From positions 1,488,001-1,552,000 of the forward strand of contig QYRS01000013.1 of NCBI GenBank assembly GCA_006503535.1: DNA of 64,000 nucleotides, in the 5' to 3' direction. This document shows, piece after piece, positions 20,508 through 33,402 of this stretch. The first letter of the stretch is position 1. The number at the start of each line of letters is the position of its first letter. This DNA is from Arthrinium phaeospermum (Eukaryota > Ascomycota > Sordariomycetes > Amphisphaeriales > Apiosporaceae). Below the pieces are notes generated by a model. The model had not been told where the DNA came from, did not search any database, and worked only from the letters and a program-made list of their open reading frames with translations. The position numbers and the translations under genes are program-made.

Positions 20508-23389
20508 CTGCACTACGCCTTCCCCCGCCGGCGATCGGGATCCATTCGTATACAAGTGTAGCCCCGCATCCGTCCCGAGCGTCTCAGGTCAGACTGTCTA
20601 GTACCTAGTATGCCACTCACAGGCCCCCTCGCTCGCAAGGCTCAAGGGCGTGGCTGGTGAAAATCCATGGTTTCGCGAGGGAATACCTCGTCCGACACGT
20701 GCGTCGTCCAGAGAATTGCTAGTGGTAGAACCCTAATGCCTAAATCAAAGACACTGCCTCGGTGGATCTCCAGCTGCTTAAAGGAGAATCGGGGGTCGTC
20801 TGTAGCACCCACAATCCCAAGATAACTCCTTCAGCTTGCCTGCCAGTCGCTTCCTTTGCTGTGCAGCATACCGACAACAGCCCGCTCAGCTGCACGCTGC
20901 AAATTGAGCGAGCACGTACCTATTCCATTGATGGGAGCCGGCACCGCTTCCGAAAAGAACCATTGTTGTCTCACCGCCATGGCGTTCGGGCGTTCGTAGA
21001 GCTCTGGTCATAACCCTACAGGTTGCTGTTATGAATGGAATATATCGTATCCCTCGCTCGTAAATAGTGCCTATCGTATTTCAATAGGTAGAGCATCTAC
21101 GATGCTGCGATTGAGGGCGGGGAAAGACCATGTGGCTGTCAAAGCTCCCATAGCTATTGAAAGCTAGTATGTCACGCTTTTGGTCTACCATCCCAGCTAG
21201 TGCTTGTATTCCAAGCTAGAGCTATTAGCCTTGCCGTATAACTACACAGACAGAAGGGGGTTGCAAGGAGGGTGGTCACGTGAGAGACGAGAGGGTATAG
21301 TCAGATAGCACAACCCGAGGATATCTTATCCCGGTTTATGGTACATCACAAGCCACCTTTATCCCGCTATGTAATCGCCACAAAGGATTAGAGAGAATTT
21401 GGCGTCTGGCATTACTCATAACGACAATTTCGAGTCTCTTGAAAAGACACCCTGAGGTGACCCGCAAGCAACATTTCCAAAAAGCCTTCTTGGGAGCCAG
21501 ACAGTATTAGTTAGTTTCGACGGCGTTTGGTTCTGAGAAGAGGTCTTTTTTCTTCTTCTTCTTCTTTTCCCGTCCACACTGCCAAACCCCCGACCCATCT
21601 TGGAAGTCTTTCCTACGGGTCTTCCCAGACAACGCCTTTTCACCGGCAGCAATGTCAAGCCGTTTAGCTTGAACACTACCAACTGGTAGTCAAAGAGAAT
21701 GGTCTATTCCCAGATCATGTTTCTGTCGACTGGTCGAAATATACCAATGGCCAGTACAAAACAAACCGACTTGCATAGTCTCATCAAACTTGATTTTGAC
21801 TGTGACGTAAATATCTCCATCCCACTAGGGATCTCGAAAGTTGAGAGGTAGAGACCTATTATCTATGACAACGACATATATTTTACTTTGCTCCGGCTAG
21901 CATAGCAACAGCAAAGAACGCCGGTATAGCCCGGAGTCATCATGTGCCATTCCTAGATATTTTTATGTATGAGGAAGGACAGAAAGCAGAATAGAAAGCC
22001 GAATGACATTTGTCTAGAAGGAGACTTGTGTTAATCGAGACTGTATGACTGCCCTCGTTCCACCCATGAGAAGTTCTTAACAATCAAGACCAATTACATC
22101 TCGCTGAGGCAAGAGGGCAGCGGCCAGATCTAGCCACGACCAGGCAGGCCAGGCCATAAGCCACATATTTCATACTCGTACGAACACAGGGTGGTCGCGG
22201 TTGCATCTCATTCTTCAAAAACGAGACTTTGTCCGACTGATGAGGCACGCCACGAATCTGAAGATTCTGGTCTAGCCCCTGGTTCACGTTCCTTGAACTG
22301 TATACTCGCGGCATGTATCAAGAGCGGATTCAAAACATACCTGATTTGAGGGTACTTTACTCTGTAAGTCTTTTGTTTCTGCTGGCTTTGGTTGGTATTG
22401 GAACGGAATTCAGGACACAAAAAGAAGGATGTATCGCTACTGTAAGCTGTAGCCCCAGACTGCCAATATTTGAATCACGTTCTTGCCCCAAAGGAGAGCA
22501 ACACACGTCTTAACCCCTTTTGTGACCCTAGAGATGTCATCAGACTGAACGTCCTAAAACACTTGTCTGACTGCAATGCTGCATCCAGCAAAAAACACAA
22601 CTCTGCAACTGCTTGTGCGCGGGTTGAACTGGTGTCACATATTACCCCTTTCGTGGAATATCTAGACCACCTCACTTCTGCGAACGGATCACGATAGTTT
22701 GCCACGGGACACAACAAGCACATATCTGGCAAAATCTTGGGTAGTAGAAAGGAAGATAGCTAACTAATCAACTATGTACAAGTAACTGCATCTGCCGAAG
22801 ATGTGAACTCCCATTCGCCCGGAACTAACTACGGCTTGCCTCCGCCCCTGGATAAGAATAACAAGGCACTCCGCAGTATTTCGTCCACATGCCCTCGGCA
22901 CCGGCCCGTGGCTCCTTTGGGCCTATGGACATAACCGTATTAATACTCAGCGGGGCCATATTCGTCTGCGCCCACCGAACGCTCCATCAACCTCTTGAGG
23001 AGCCCGGTGATTTGGCATTGCCTGCCCCCTGAGCTGCCAACATCACAACACAACTGCCGTCCTTAATTCCTCATGTTTTTCCAACTCATTCTTGCGGGTC
23101 TCGTTCTCTCCTCCTGATCTCGTCAGCTTCTCCCGCGCCCCCAGATGCCTCCGAACGAGGACACCCCACAAAAACTGCAGGGTATCTAACAAACACCCCC
23201 CCTGAACGCCAGGCAAGAAAAAAGCATAACCCAATTTGCGCAGCACATTACGGATAACAACCTGATACTGGTATATAGCGGTGGGACCAGTATCAGGCTA
23301 GCGGGTTGGCATCGGCCCAGGTCTGATAAGTTGGCCCATGATAGAAGCGGCGCGGTTATGGCGCGTGCCATCCAAGGCGAGGCCGTCGG

Positions 23390-24871
23390 TTACTGGATGA
23401 CCTTTGAACAGAGAAGGCATCTGATGGGTTCGGTCCATGACTTTTCACCACCAGAAACGTCTTGCCGGAGGTCTGTGATCTCCACTACCGGCGGAGATAA
23501 ATCGTTTCTGATGACGCCCTCGAAGAGACCTTCGTAGGGCTTGGAGACACTCAATTCAGCAGCGTCTGATTTTCGTGGGCGGCCCCTCTTCTTGGGCTCG
23601 TTTTTATTGCTGGAGGAAGCCACGGGTATGGTTGTGTTGTCCTTTCCGTTAACACCCATGCTCTCGGTGCTGTTTTCGACGTCGGCAAGCTTGATGGTCT
23701 TCTGATCTTCTGGCTTTACGTCAATTGAATGCTGGGTTGTTTGGGCAGCACCAGACTCGCTCGGACTAAGAGGTCGCTTGGGTCCCTCACCATCCACGCC
23801 CTCTTCCTTGACAGGCTTCGATCTGTGGGATTTCTCGGTGCCAAGGCGTTCGTAGGTGGCCATCAGAGCGTCGTGGAGGAGACAATCGTCATGAAGCCAG
23901 CTTGAGCAGCCTTCACTGTTGCAACCGATCAAGGTCTTGTCGGGGTTTTCGGGTTGATTGCAGCGACAACGAGGCTCCACGGACTGTGGTCGCTGCGGTT
24001 AGCGGGATGCGCCATTGGTACAAGCTTGCGGCTGCGGACTTACTGATAGTTCCATGGTTCGCACGTCTATAGCCTGTCGCCAGTACAGAGCAGACTGTAT
24101 CTCCTCTTCATTCTGCTCGTCCCATGATTAACTGTGGCCGAGGCAGTGACACTGACGACGTTGATGACGTCCACTGTTGGGTTGTTAGAAGACTGCCGCG
24201 AGAGGTATACTTGTACGAAACATACTGTGGTTGGATGCAATAAGCTCGTTACGCCCATGGTACGGTTGCCTTCCCTGGACGTATTTCTTGCCATCTTGGG
24301 TGCCCGGGGGCAGTTCATCAGGCCAATACATCCAGTATACTCTGGCATATACGTGATGCTCGTCGCTAGCACGGATCTCGAGAATCCGAGCAACCCAATC
24401 ATCATCCGATCGCTTCCTTGGCTGCATCGCTTCGTCTGGGTTCTTCTGGCGCTGGATAGTGGAGCTGTTGGCGACAAAGATGAAGCCTTCGCTATAGTAC
24501 TTGATCCCGTTCACTGTGTAGAGTCGCGGCGTTAGTCTAGAGAGCTTCACGGATGCGCAAAGTTGTCGCGGGTGTTACGTACAAACAAAGCTGTTGTATC
24601 TGGTCATGTCGACCCATTGTGTGTTTGGCTGCACCAGAAAGTGGCGGTCCATTGTATTGTTGGGATCCTTGAACTTGCCCGTCGGCGCAAAGGGCGCAAC
24701 CTGCAGAGGCATCTTGGGCGGCTGTTGAGGGACACGGTCTTCTGAAGTCTGGCGCCTCCTCTTCTTCTGCTTCTTCTCCTTGTCACCCACAGCCGGGTGG
24801 TCTACTTTGAACGGGCATTCCGCCCAGCTCTCGTCCTTCTCAGCCCGTGGTCGCTTGCGTGCGGTCGCCAT
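23390..24871 (-). CDS. BAH-PHD chromatin reader protein (4 exons, one frame break)
   Basis: Predicted nuclear histone-reading protein. Complement exons: 24583-24871, 24226-24513, 24044-24173 and 23390-23983. The N-terminus is basic (KKQKKRRRQ, a likely nuclear signal). A BAH domain spans exons 1-3, with YYSEGFIFVANS, DDDWVARILEIRA and YARVYWMYWPDELPPG. It is followed by a Cys/His zinc finger of PHD type, CRCNQPENPDKTLIGCN, then SEGCSSWLHDDCLLHDALMA. The tail is disordered with an AT-hook-like KKRGRPRK. In exon 3, at about 24124, the frame breaks between VNH and DEQNEEEIQSALYW; one missing T would restore it. BAH followed by PHD is the architecture of the fungal H3K27me3 reader EPR-1/BP1; orthology is inferred from architecture only. 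Confidence 0.82.
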
Positions 24872-26985
24872 GGTTCAAAAGCTTTGTGCAACGAGCGCGT
24901 TTGAAAAAAAAAGTAAGACGGTGGTAGGCGAAGAGCTGTCAGTTCGACGGGTGACAGCAGGCGAAGGTAGCTTCTGCTCAAGATGGAATAATAGCGCGTC
25001 CTGCAAGATTGGGGCGCAGGTGTAATGAAAACCCAGGTGGATGCGCCCGGGGCGAGGAAGACAGTTTGTCGCACACCCGGCCGATCGGTGATGTATATCC
25101 CTTGAGCGCGCGTGCGCAGTGGTGTGATCTGATGTCAAGACTGCGAGAGGCAATACCCAGTCCGACGAGATGCCTAGTTAAAGAAACTCGAGTGGGATCG
25201 GCTAAGAAAAGATAAGAGCAAAAGAAATGGCCTTGGAAAGTAGAATGTTTTGATGGATTTGTAAGTTGCGCGCGCAGTGGAGAGAAGAGTGGTGATATCG
25301 ATCGAAACCGCCGGTCGCTCAATGGAGAATTCGGTGGCGGGGAAATGGCATCACCAATCCAACGCAATCGCACCCGGCAAAAAGAGAGCCAGGACAGCTG
25401 GGAAAGATAGCTGTCTCTTCTTTTTCTTCTTCTTCTCTCTCTTCTGCTTTTTGCTGACAGGCAACGCAAGTGATGCGGAGGGAAGGAGGAGGATGTCAGA
25501 TTCGGGGTGGTTTTGGAGACCAGCAGCAGCAGCTCTGACAAGACGCGACTAGTGATTTGGGGAAATGGATGTTGGGTTCCAATTGCCGAGCCGGTGGAGA
25601 GAAGCAGGAGCAATGAATGCGATGGTGATGGTTGTGATGCGATGGAGAATTTGATGGGTGCGCACGGCGACCGGAGGATGGAACTGCCAACCTCGCTCAA
25701 TCAATGCTCGTCTGCCTGTTCTGCTACGGTTCCAGCGACAGTAGGCACGGTACAGGTCGATCAATTGGGCGCCTGTCGTATCGGGTCGGGGTCGGTCTTC
25801 GCGATCGCGTATTGCTGACAGAGCTGGGCAGTGGACTGACTCCCTCCAAAAGTTGCTAGCCACCTCTTTTTTTAACCTCTAATCGTTATTAGATGGAGCC
25901 CGGAAAGAGGAATGAGCAGGGAAGGGAAGGAAAAAAAATGCCTGCTCGGCCAGCACCAGCACGTGATTTGGAGAGAGCCAGAGCCAGAGCCAGGAGCCAG
26001 CTTTAGGCCCAGGCATTGATTGATTGGCACTTGACTGATTGGGGGGCTGGGGACGGGGACTAGCGACTACCTACTCGGATGCTGGCTCGGAAACATTTCG
26101 AGCAGTAAATGTGGCTCTAACGGCTGATGACGCCGATGTGCCTGTTTTCTGTCTGCTGCTCTTTCTCCTCGCCATACAGAGTACCAGGGACCAAATATAG
26201 CCCCCAAAAACATGCATGCTTTTGGTGAGTTGCATATCTTCATCATGCCTCATCTGCAGATCCAGTAAGCCTAGGTAGATAAGAGCCTTGGGCGACTGGG
26301 CTGGAAGCGTTCATCATCCTGAAGGTGACATACCGATTCTTTGCGCCGCGTGAACCAAGTAACTGAAGGTACTTAAAGTTATAAATGCGCATATATCTAT
26401 TTGTACTCATACAGTTGGTAGCAATGCACGCAACCACATGCACTTAACGTACCACTGCGAATCCTCTGATGATAGTCAGGTAAAAGCCGCCGCTGTGCTG
26501 ATCGCATAAAACGTGCCAATCTCTGCGTGTCCCGCATTCCAGTCCACAGTTTACCACATACGCCGTACAGAAAGGACCAACGCTACGCGTATAGGCAATC
26601 AATAGTACACTGGGCTGTTGTAGTCGTGGTGACTTATTCAGGCAGTTGGCCCCCAACCCAACCAACGCTGTTGGTCCAATGTTCGAATGCTAAATCTAAA
26701 TTTACATGCCATTGAGTTTAACCGCGGCATGACTGTGCATGCCTCCTCAGTTCCGAGCTAGGAAGCTGGCTGTTGGGTTTGCCAGGGCGCATCTGATCAG
26801 CCACGCTGCTTGTAGTTGGATTGTGGCTCTCGACATGTTTCGCCTACGGTCGACAGGGAAGAACGTATGTGTGCTGTTTTACTTGAGTACTTACAGCCTT
26901 GAGATCCAACACCACCGTTATGCAAATGCTGGAAAAAGGGGGAGCCAAGGAATCGGTAGTACAGAAATACTCCCCGCGCTCAGAG
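24872..26985. other. Upstream region of the BAH-PHD gene; no other gene seen
   Basis: The first kilobase is rich in GA and CT tracts (for example about 25415-25450) and probably holds a long promoter and leader. Open frames here are short and conflicting. Nothing is recognised between 26000 and 26985, which includes the 3' region of Atg22. Confidence 0.5.
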
Positions 26986-29167
26986 TCATGTCCTTGTACC
27001 ATTGACACCGTCACCGTCGTAGGACGCGAGCATTCCATGGGATTCATCGTCCGCATGGGGCACGTTAGATACGTCTTCCTGGTTTTTAAACCCTTCAATC
27101 ACCTCGGCCAGTTTCTCGCCCTCAATCTTGCCCCTTTCCACGTTCACGAAATAGATGAGCGGTGCTGGAAGGCCGACCAGCACTGCCAGGAACCAGAAAG
27201 CGGGCCGGATCTCTCCAGAGGCGTCAATGATGGCACCGACAATGGCTGGCCCAAAAACGCTCGAGCCCTTGTCGGTGATGGCATAGAGCGCGTAAAAGGC
27301 GGCCTCCGATCCCGGAGGAATGAGCTCGCCATATAACGACCGGCAGTATGCCCCGAGCCCGCCCAACACCAACCCGTAAACGGCAGCCAAGGGATACATT
27401 TCCCATGGCTGTTGTAGCCCGATGACCTCCCATTGCTGTACGAATGGTAAATATCCCAGCAGACCGTATATAGGGATGATTTCAAACAACGCTATGCAGG
27501 CCAGGATTGTACGGTGAGGCGCGAGGTTGAAATATCGCGAGACGAACGACCAGGAGAACGCGCCCAGTACGCCAGTTGTGGTTGAGATGACATTGATCAT
27601 TCCCAGCGCCCATGGCTTCATACCCAATGCCGTTTTCGCATACAGAATAGCCGTAGTGGAGGTTGTGGCAATGGCATCTGACAACAGAAACCATGCTGCC
27701 AAGAAGAGCACGATGTCTTGGAGGCGCCTGGCAAATTTGATGGTGCGGTAAAGGTTCTTCCAGGCGTACGCGACATAGGACAGCCACGCCCAGCGGCCAT
27801 TTCCGTTGGTTTTTGGCAGTGGAGGCCCAGGCCGCGGTCTCAGCCACATGGCAGCAGGTATGGTGAAGATGGTCCACCAAGAGCCGATGACCAAGAGTAC
27901 CACTCGTTGTGACCACGTCGAGCTCCCCATCGCAATGAGTATGAGAATGGACACGCACTGCACAAATAAGCCAGCACCGTACCCAATGCCTATACCCTTG
28001 GCCGATATCTGAGTAGATAGTTGCAGTTCGATGGATGTGAGCTCTGAATGCGTGGGGGTTCTAACCAACTCATTGTATTCGGAATCGGCATCGCTTTGCG
28101 GCAACAGAGCAGTGGTTGAGCCGTTCTGTGGCGGCTCGCTTGCGGTCGGGCGGCCATACCGCTGTGATCCGGCGCCCGCCCCATGAGGGTTAGGCGTGAC
28201 GACACCGGTGGCCGCGGCCTCTTGCACCTTGGGATGATGACGGACCAACAGGGGTAGAAACGAGTTCAAGAGAACAAACGATGCGCCAAACGACACATTA
28301 GAAACGATGGCCAGTAACGCGCCAAGGACGTAGACCTCCTTGAAGACGAATATAAAGGCCATGACGCTGATACTGCCGACCCAGGCAAACGTCAGGAGCA
28401 GCCGTTTCCTGTAGTCTCCATGGTCGGCTGCGCAGCTGATGCTGACAACAAGAAGGGCCTGCAGCAATACGCTGACACTGAACGTGTACATGGTGAAGCT
28501 CGCCGTGTTGATTTCGATACCGAGCACGTTGACGATGCACTGCGACTCCTCCCCTTTGGGGTGCTTGATATCGCTGCTCGGGCATGGCGACTTTCGATCG
28601 GATAATAGCACACCGTTATCTCTTGCAAGACTTTCGAGTAGGATTGGTATAAATGACGCTGTAAAAGAGTTAGTTGAGTGTTGGTGGCTTTTAACTGGGG
28701 ACTGCGCGTAGATGCGCATAGAGTGTCGCATGCATCCATCGCGGCCGAACTTACAAATTGCTATCGCATTGGCAGGTTAGCTGTCTGGATCACCAGCGAA
28801 GCGACACAGGCATCGCGCCGGCACGGGAGGATGGACTTACCACATATCATGTATGTCTCTGCCGCAAAAGCATAGGTATACCTTTGGGACTCGGGGTTAG
28901 CATTCACGGCGATCAAAAGCAATGATCAGGATGTTGCGCTCACCATCCAGCGAGCTCCTTGGCAGTGGTAGGGCGCGTATCCTCGCCCGGATAGCGACCC
29001 CCGCCGCGTTCCCCATCGTCGGTGCTCGTTCTGGGACTCATGGCGTCGGATTCGGACGTCGATCGCTCATCGTCGGCCTCAAAGGAAGAGGTATATGATT
29101 TGAAGGATTTGGCGAATGATGGTATTGAAAGGAAGGGAGGCCTTGGAGGTTCGTTTCGCGGGACCAT
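26986..29167 (-). CDS. atg22: Autophagy-related protein 22, vacuolar amino-acid effluxer
   Basis: Atg22 is a major-facilitator permease of the vacuole membrane that exports amino acids released by autophagic breakdown. Complement exons: 28944-29167, 28841-28881, a 6-base microexon 28755-28760 and 26986-28658, giving 647 residues. Start [11 protein letters not shown]; the first transmembrane region ([13 protein letters not shown]) is spread over exons 1-3; then [18 protein letters not shown], typical of the family. Many hydrophobic helices follow (for example [20 protein letters not shown] and [17 protein letters not shown]), with a hydrophilic loop around residues 260-320. The tail is cytosolic and acidic. 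The microexon (CAATTT) is needed to keep the family spacing between the Cys of YMIC and SFIPI. Frame and phases close throughout. Confidence 0.92.
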
Positions 29168-31680
29168 ATTGGGTTTCGGGGCCAGCAAACAAGCCGCCGC
29201 ACACACCACTAAACACCACCAAACACCACCAATAGTTCCGTCCAGCTCACCACTGCACCACCCATACACCGCCACACACACACACACACCACCTGAACTC
29301 AGTGTAGTAGGTAGTATGTATGTACTGTAAGCAAGACCTATGTAGGTACCCAAAAACAAAGCAATAACCTCAGCGTCAGATGCCCGTCATCTGCTAGCTT
29401 GAGACTGTATTACTATTATTAGTAAGTATCGCTGAACGTCCGCACACCTTCCTCCACCGCGCGCGGGAGACGGAGAAAACGGCTCCTTGGTTGCTTGTCG
29501 GCCTCCCTAAGAAGCATGCGTCGTTCGCATACCCAGACTTGCGCTCGAATCGGTTATGTGCAGGTGGGTGGGGTGTCTCTGCTGCGTTGAATTGGATGAT
29601 TGACTTCCTCGAGTGCTGGCTGGCTGGCTGGCGGTGAATGGCCGAACGAACAAAAAATGGTTGACCACGGATGGAGTTTACCACCACGCGATAATTCGAT
29701 CCAAGAAGATAGGTACGGATAAAATAAAGCTATGATGGGTCGAAGTTGGCAGGAAATGATTCGAGGGGCCTCATCTGGCGCCCGGCCTTGGTGAGTGGTG
29801 AGTGTCGGCGTAGAATTATCGTATCGATTTCCCATAGGCGACGCATCCGCCGCACACCTAAGTAGTTAATGTATCTGTGGCACGCACTCAACACTACGAT
29901 CGTCGGTTTTCCCTGGCGCAGCATTCTTGAAACCTCGAATGAATGCCTAATGTGGATGATGGGCCGCAAGATCGAAACCCTCGTCACTCGTATGATTCAG
30001 GGTATTTCGCCCCCTTTGACTGGGTCACTTTGGCGCATCCTCTGAACCTAGACCCTGGAGCCCCTTGGCTGCGAGAAGAGAAAGGCAGGCCCAGTTGAAG
30101 CTCTCCCCGCCTAGCCCGCCTAGCCCGCCTGGGACCCAGGAGCCATGTTGGAGCTTGGAGCTTGGCTTGCTGCGACGACTCCACCCCAGGCGCGAGAACG
30201 CGGGGTCATGGGTGGCTCCCCGAGCAGTCATCCCGTGCCCAGACCGAGTCGTGAACATCGCACCGCATCGCAGTGTTCCAATCGGACTGGCGCTCGAGGA
30301 ATCTTGATGCGAATAGCCCGTGGCTCCAGGTCAAAATTCAGATGGCCTTGAAAGCGCCTTGGATCTTCAGCTAGTATGCCATTCCGGTAAGTCAATTACT
30401 TAGATGGGACCCCCAGGACCGCTTGATAATACATAATGGGATGCTTCTTACTCGCAGGTCGACCCATAACGGATGCAACTCTCGACAGCCAGTGACGGGC
30501 CAGGACAGCATCCGTCAGGCTCCGTTCGGGGCAAGAGTGAATCCGCCACAGATCTCAATATCATTGACGTAACAAGCGCCCAGCCCGTCCCAAAACTTGG
30601 GTCCCTTGCAGTATCAGTACTTCGACAATACTAACAATAGAAACATTCATACTTACTAACACGCGATATCATAACACCCCGTAATTTACAAGCACTATGG
30701 GAACGAACTCTGGTTGGCTTATGGTTGACAATTGCGGTTGTCGGGGGTTCCTTCACCGATGTTCGATATTGAGAGCATGCATTTGATTCATGACGCTTTC
30801 AGTCCAAGCCAGGGTCGCTTAGGAAAGACGATGTACGTAGTAGTCCTACCGACAGTGGCTGGTGGCCTTGCTCCCCTAATGATGCTGAAGCTCAAACAGG
30901 GGAAGGCACCCGATCCAGACTGTATTCAACTTTGGGTCCTTCATACCATGCGAGTCAGTCTGGATGATGGAATTCGTGGGATTTGCCAGATCCGGCAATT
31001 GAACGCCCCCGAGGTCGAGATAAGCTCCATTCATCCGCACAAGACTCAGCTTGGCACATGTTCTATGGACTTGAATAATGACGACGTCGCTACAAGATGG
31101 CCGGCGTTGGGCCCATCGATGCCAAGACGGGCCACCCTGTCGTCGATCATTCCGGGGTGCTTATTTTCCCACCCTTTTCAACTACCGTATGTGCTGGTAT
31201 TTTGGCATCTGACCCGAATGCTGTTCTTTCAGGCTATTGTCGTCGCCCACACTTGACCTATTCCTGGGTTCCATCCAACCCGAGATCCGTCTAGTCAACC
31301 CAGATCTGATTCGTGGATCTGTGTGTACGTTTCCCCCATTGGGTGCTGCTGCCCATACTATTAGACACATAAGCCTGTCTTCGGGCGAGGCGGGGCTCAG
31401 GGGAAAGCTCTCGGCTCCGCACTTTGCTTAATGGCAATGTCGTCTTCATCCGGGGGCCTCGAGCGACCTGAGTCCTGCTCCATGCTCTGGGCCGAGCAAG
31501 CGCCATGGTATGCGACAAGATGGCCATCTCTGGATCGGGCATTATCTTCCGTGCTGGCAGCCGTCCAACTGTATAAATCACGCGCCCATGGCCGGTCTTC
31601 GATGATGGATTCATCTCCAGAAGCAACTTCACCCCTTCCACTATCTACAGAACTCGGTAAATACAATTGGTCCCATCAAG
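29168..31680. other. Divergent intergenic region between atg22 and xylanase
   Basis: Contains a CA-rich stretch (about 29200-29292), a 9-base tandem of CCTAGCCCG (about 30108-30130) and the xylanase promoter. An open frame at 30732-31256 starts only with TTG, has no family features and is not called. No other gene is seen. Confidence 0.5.
31572..31577 (+). promoter_or_regulatory. TATA box of the xylanase gene
   Basis: TATAAA lies 109 bp before the ATG, a common distance for inducible fungal enzyme genes. I found no clear GGCTAA-type XlnR site in the preceding 250 bp. Confidence 0.55.
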
Positions 31681-32862
31681 ATGAAGTCCGCACTCGTTCT
31701 GCTCCTGGCCCCCTTGTCCGCCCTCGCGGCCCCCGCCGAGCTGGTTGAGCGCCAGTCCCATGCGAGCATCGACCAGCTGATCAAAGCCAAGGGCAAGCTC
31801 TACTTCGGTACGTGCGCCGACCAGCGGACCCTGTCCAACTCGCAGAATGCCGGCGTGATCAAGCCCGACTTTGGCCAGCTCACCCCGGAGAACTCGATGA
31901 AGTGGGACGCCACCGAGCCCTCGCGCGGCTCCATGAGCTACGGCGGCGCCGACTACCTCGTCAACTGGGCGCAGGAGAACAACAAGACGGTCCGCGGCCA
32001 CACCCTCGTGTGGCACTCGCAGCTCCCGGGCTGGGTGAGCAACATCCGAGATAAGTCGACCTTGACCACCGTCATTCAAAACCGTGAGTCTCTCCCCCCG
32101 TGGCTTCTTCCACCGTATCTTTCGTTCGAGCAGCTGCTGAATCAAGATCTTACAAGATGTGACGAACCTTGTCACTCGATACAAGGGAAAGATCCGAGCC
32201 TGGGTAGGTTTCCAGCTTACTTACTCAATAGGGGGTCTTTCTCGAAATACTAACACCTTTAATAGGACGTCGTGAACGAGATCTTTGACGAGAACGGCGG
32301 TCTCCGGGGCTCTGTCTTCTCCCAGGTTCTGGGCGAGGACTTTGTCCGCATCGCCTTCGAGGCCGCCCGCAAGGCCGACCCCGACGCCGTCCTCTACATC
32401 AACGACTACAACCTGGACAGCCCCAACTACGCGAAGCTGACCAACGGCATGGTCGCTCACGTCAAGAAGTGGATCGCCGCCGGCGTCCCCATCGACGGCA
32501 TCGGCTCGCAGGGCCACCTGCAGGCCGGCCAGGGGTCCGCCAACGCCCAGGCCCTCGCCGCCCTCGCCGCCACCGGGGTCAAGGAGGTCGCCATCACCGA
32601 GCTGGACATCGTCAATGCCGGCAGCAACGACTACGTCGCGGTGGTCAACGGCTGCTTGAACTTGAAGGCCTGCGTGGGCGTGACTGTCTGGGGCGTCCGT
32701 GACCCTGTACGTTTTGACCCTTCGTTTTAGTTTTATCCCCGAGTGCATCTGCTGATGATATAACCCCAGGACTCGTGGCGATCGCAGAACAACCCCCTTC
32801 TGTTCAACGCCCAGTATCAACCCAAGGCCGCCTACACTGCTGTCGCCAATGCTCTGAAATAA
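31681..32862 (+). CDS. Secreted GH10 endo-1,4-beta-xylanase
   Basis: Cleaves internal beta-1,4 bonds of plant xylan outside the cell. Exons 31681-32083, 32157-32203, 32266-32706 and 32770-32862 give 327 residues. Signal peptide [19 protein letters not shown], followed by a short propiece ending near ERQS. The GH10 barrel is complete: [26 protein letters not shown], then WDVVNE with the acid/base Glu at about residue 155 and ITELDI with the nucleophile Glu at about 262, and VWGVRDPDSWR near the end. There is no carbohydrate-binding module, so this is a single-domain enzyme. It is GC-rich at third positions, as expected for a highly expressed secreted enzyme. All phases close. It is transcribed away from atg22. 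Confidence 0.96.
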
Positions 32863-33402
32863 GCAACTTCATTGGAGAGCATAGAGGGCTCGTCATAGCT
32901 TGTGCTATAACTTGCCGATGTCGGGTCGTACGTTTTCCGGATGAACATGATGGAGAGGTGACTTGAAATATGCCCTCTTCCAAGATGAAGGTGAAAAGTG
33001 GCTGTGTCAATTAGATTGTTAGTCCAAGATATCATCCATCATCCGAAGAATGAACCCATTCGAAGCCGAATCGCTGATCCGAAAAGCAACTGTATGAGCT
33101 ATGATCCCGGTAGAGTAAAACGCTATACATTTGTGATATCGGGTCTTCGTTAAAGCCCAATGTGAACGAAAGTGCGTAAAAGTCTACCTGACCACCACGG
33201 AGAGGCTAGTAAGGGTATTTCCAGAAAACAACCAGGCCAGGGAAAGCAGCAACGCTGCTACCTCATCCTCCTCATCAATATAAACAACCAACATCACAAT
33301 GAAAAAGAACCCGAAATAAAGTATCAGACTCGTCGATCAACCCATCCCGCGCTTCGAGGCAAAGGACGGAAGCTCTTTTCTCTTTTTCTCCCTCCCTCTC
33401 TC
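32863..33402. other. Short intergenic region, convergent 3' ends
   Basis: Separates the xylanase from the DUF3602 gene. AT-rich with a CT tract at about 33375-33405. No gene is seen. Confidence 0.5.

Larger units (their letters stand above)
18244..23389. other. Gene-poor region of about 5.1 kb
   Basis: No gene could be supported on either strand. It contains the tricalbin promoter, a TA-rich tract (about 19844-19894), two tandem duplications (19877-20226 and 20342-20507), and TTC and CT tracts near 21540. The remaining open frames are short and have no recognisable motifs. Confidence 0.5.

Noticed and set aside
30732..31256. 174-codon open frame between atg22 and the xylanase
   Set aside because: Starts only with TTG, shows no domain or signal peptide, and has no supporting splice or promoter features.
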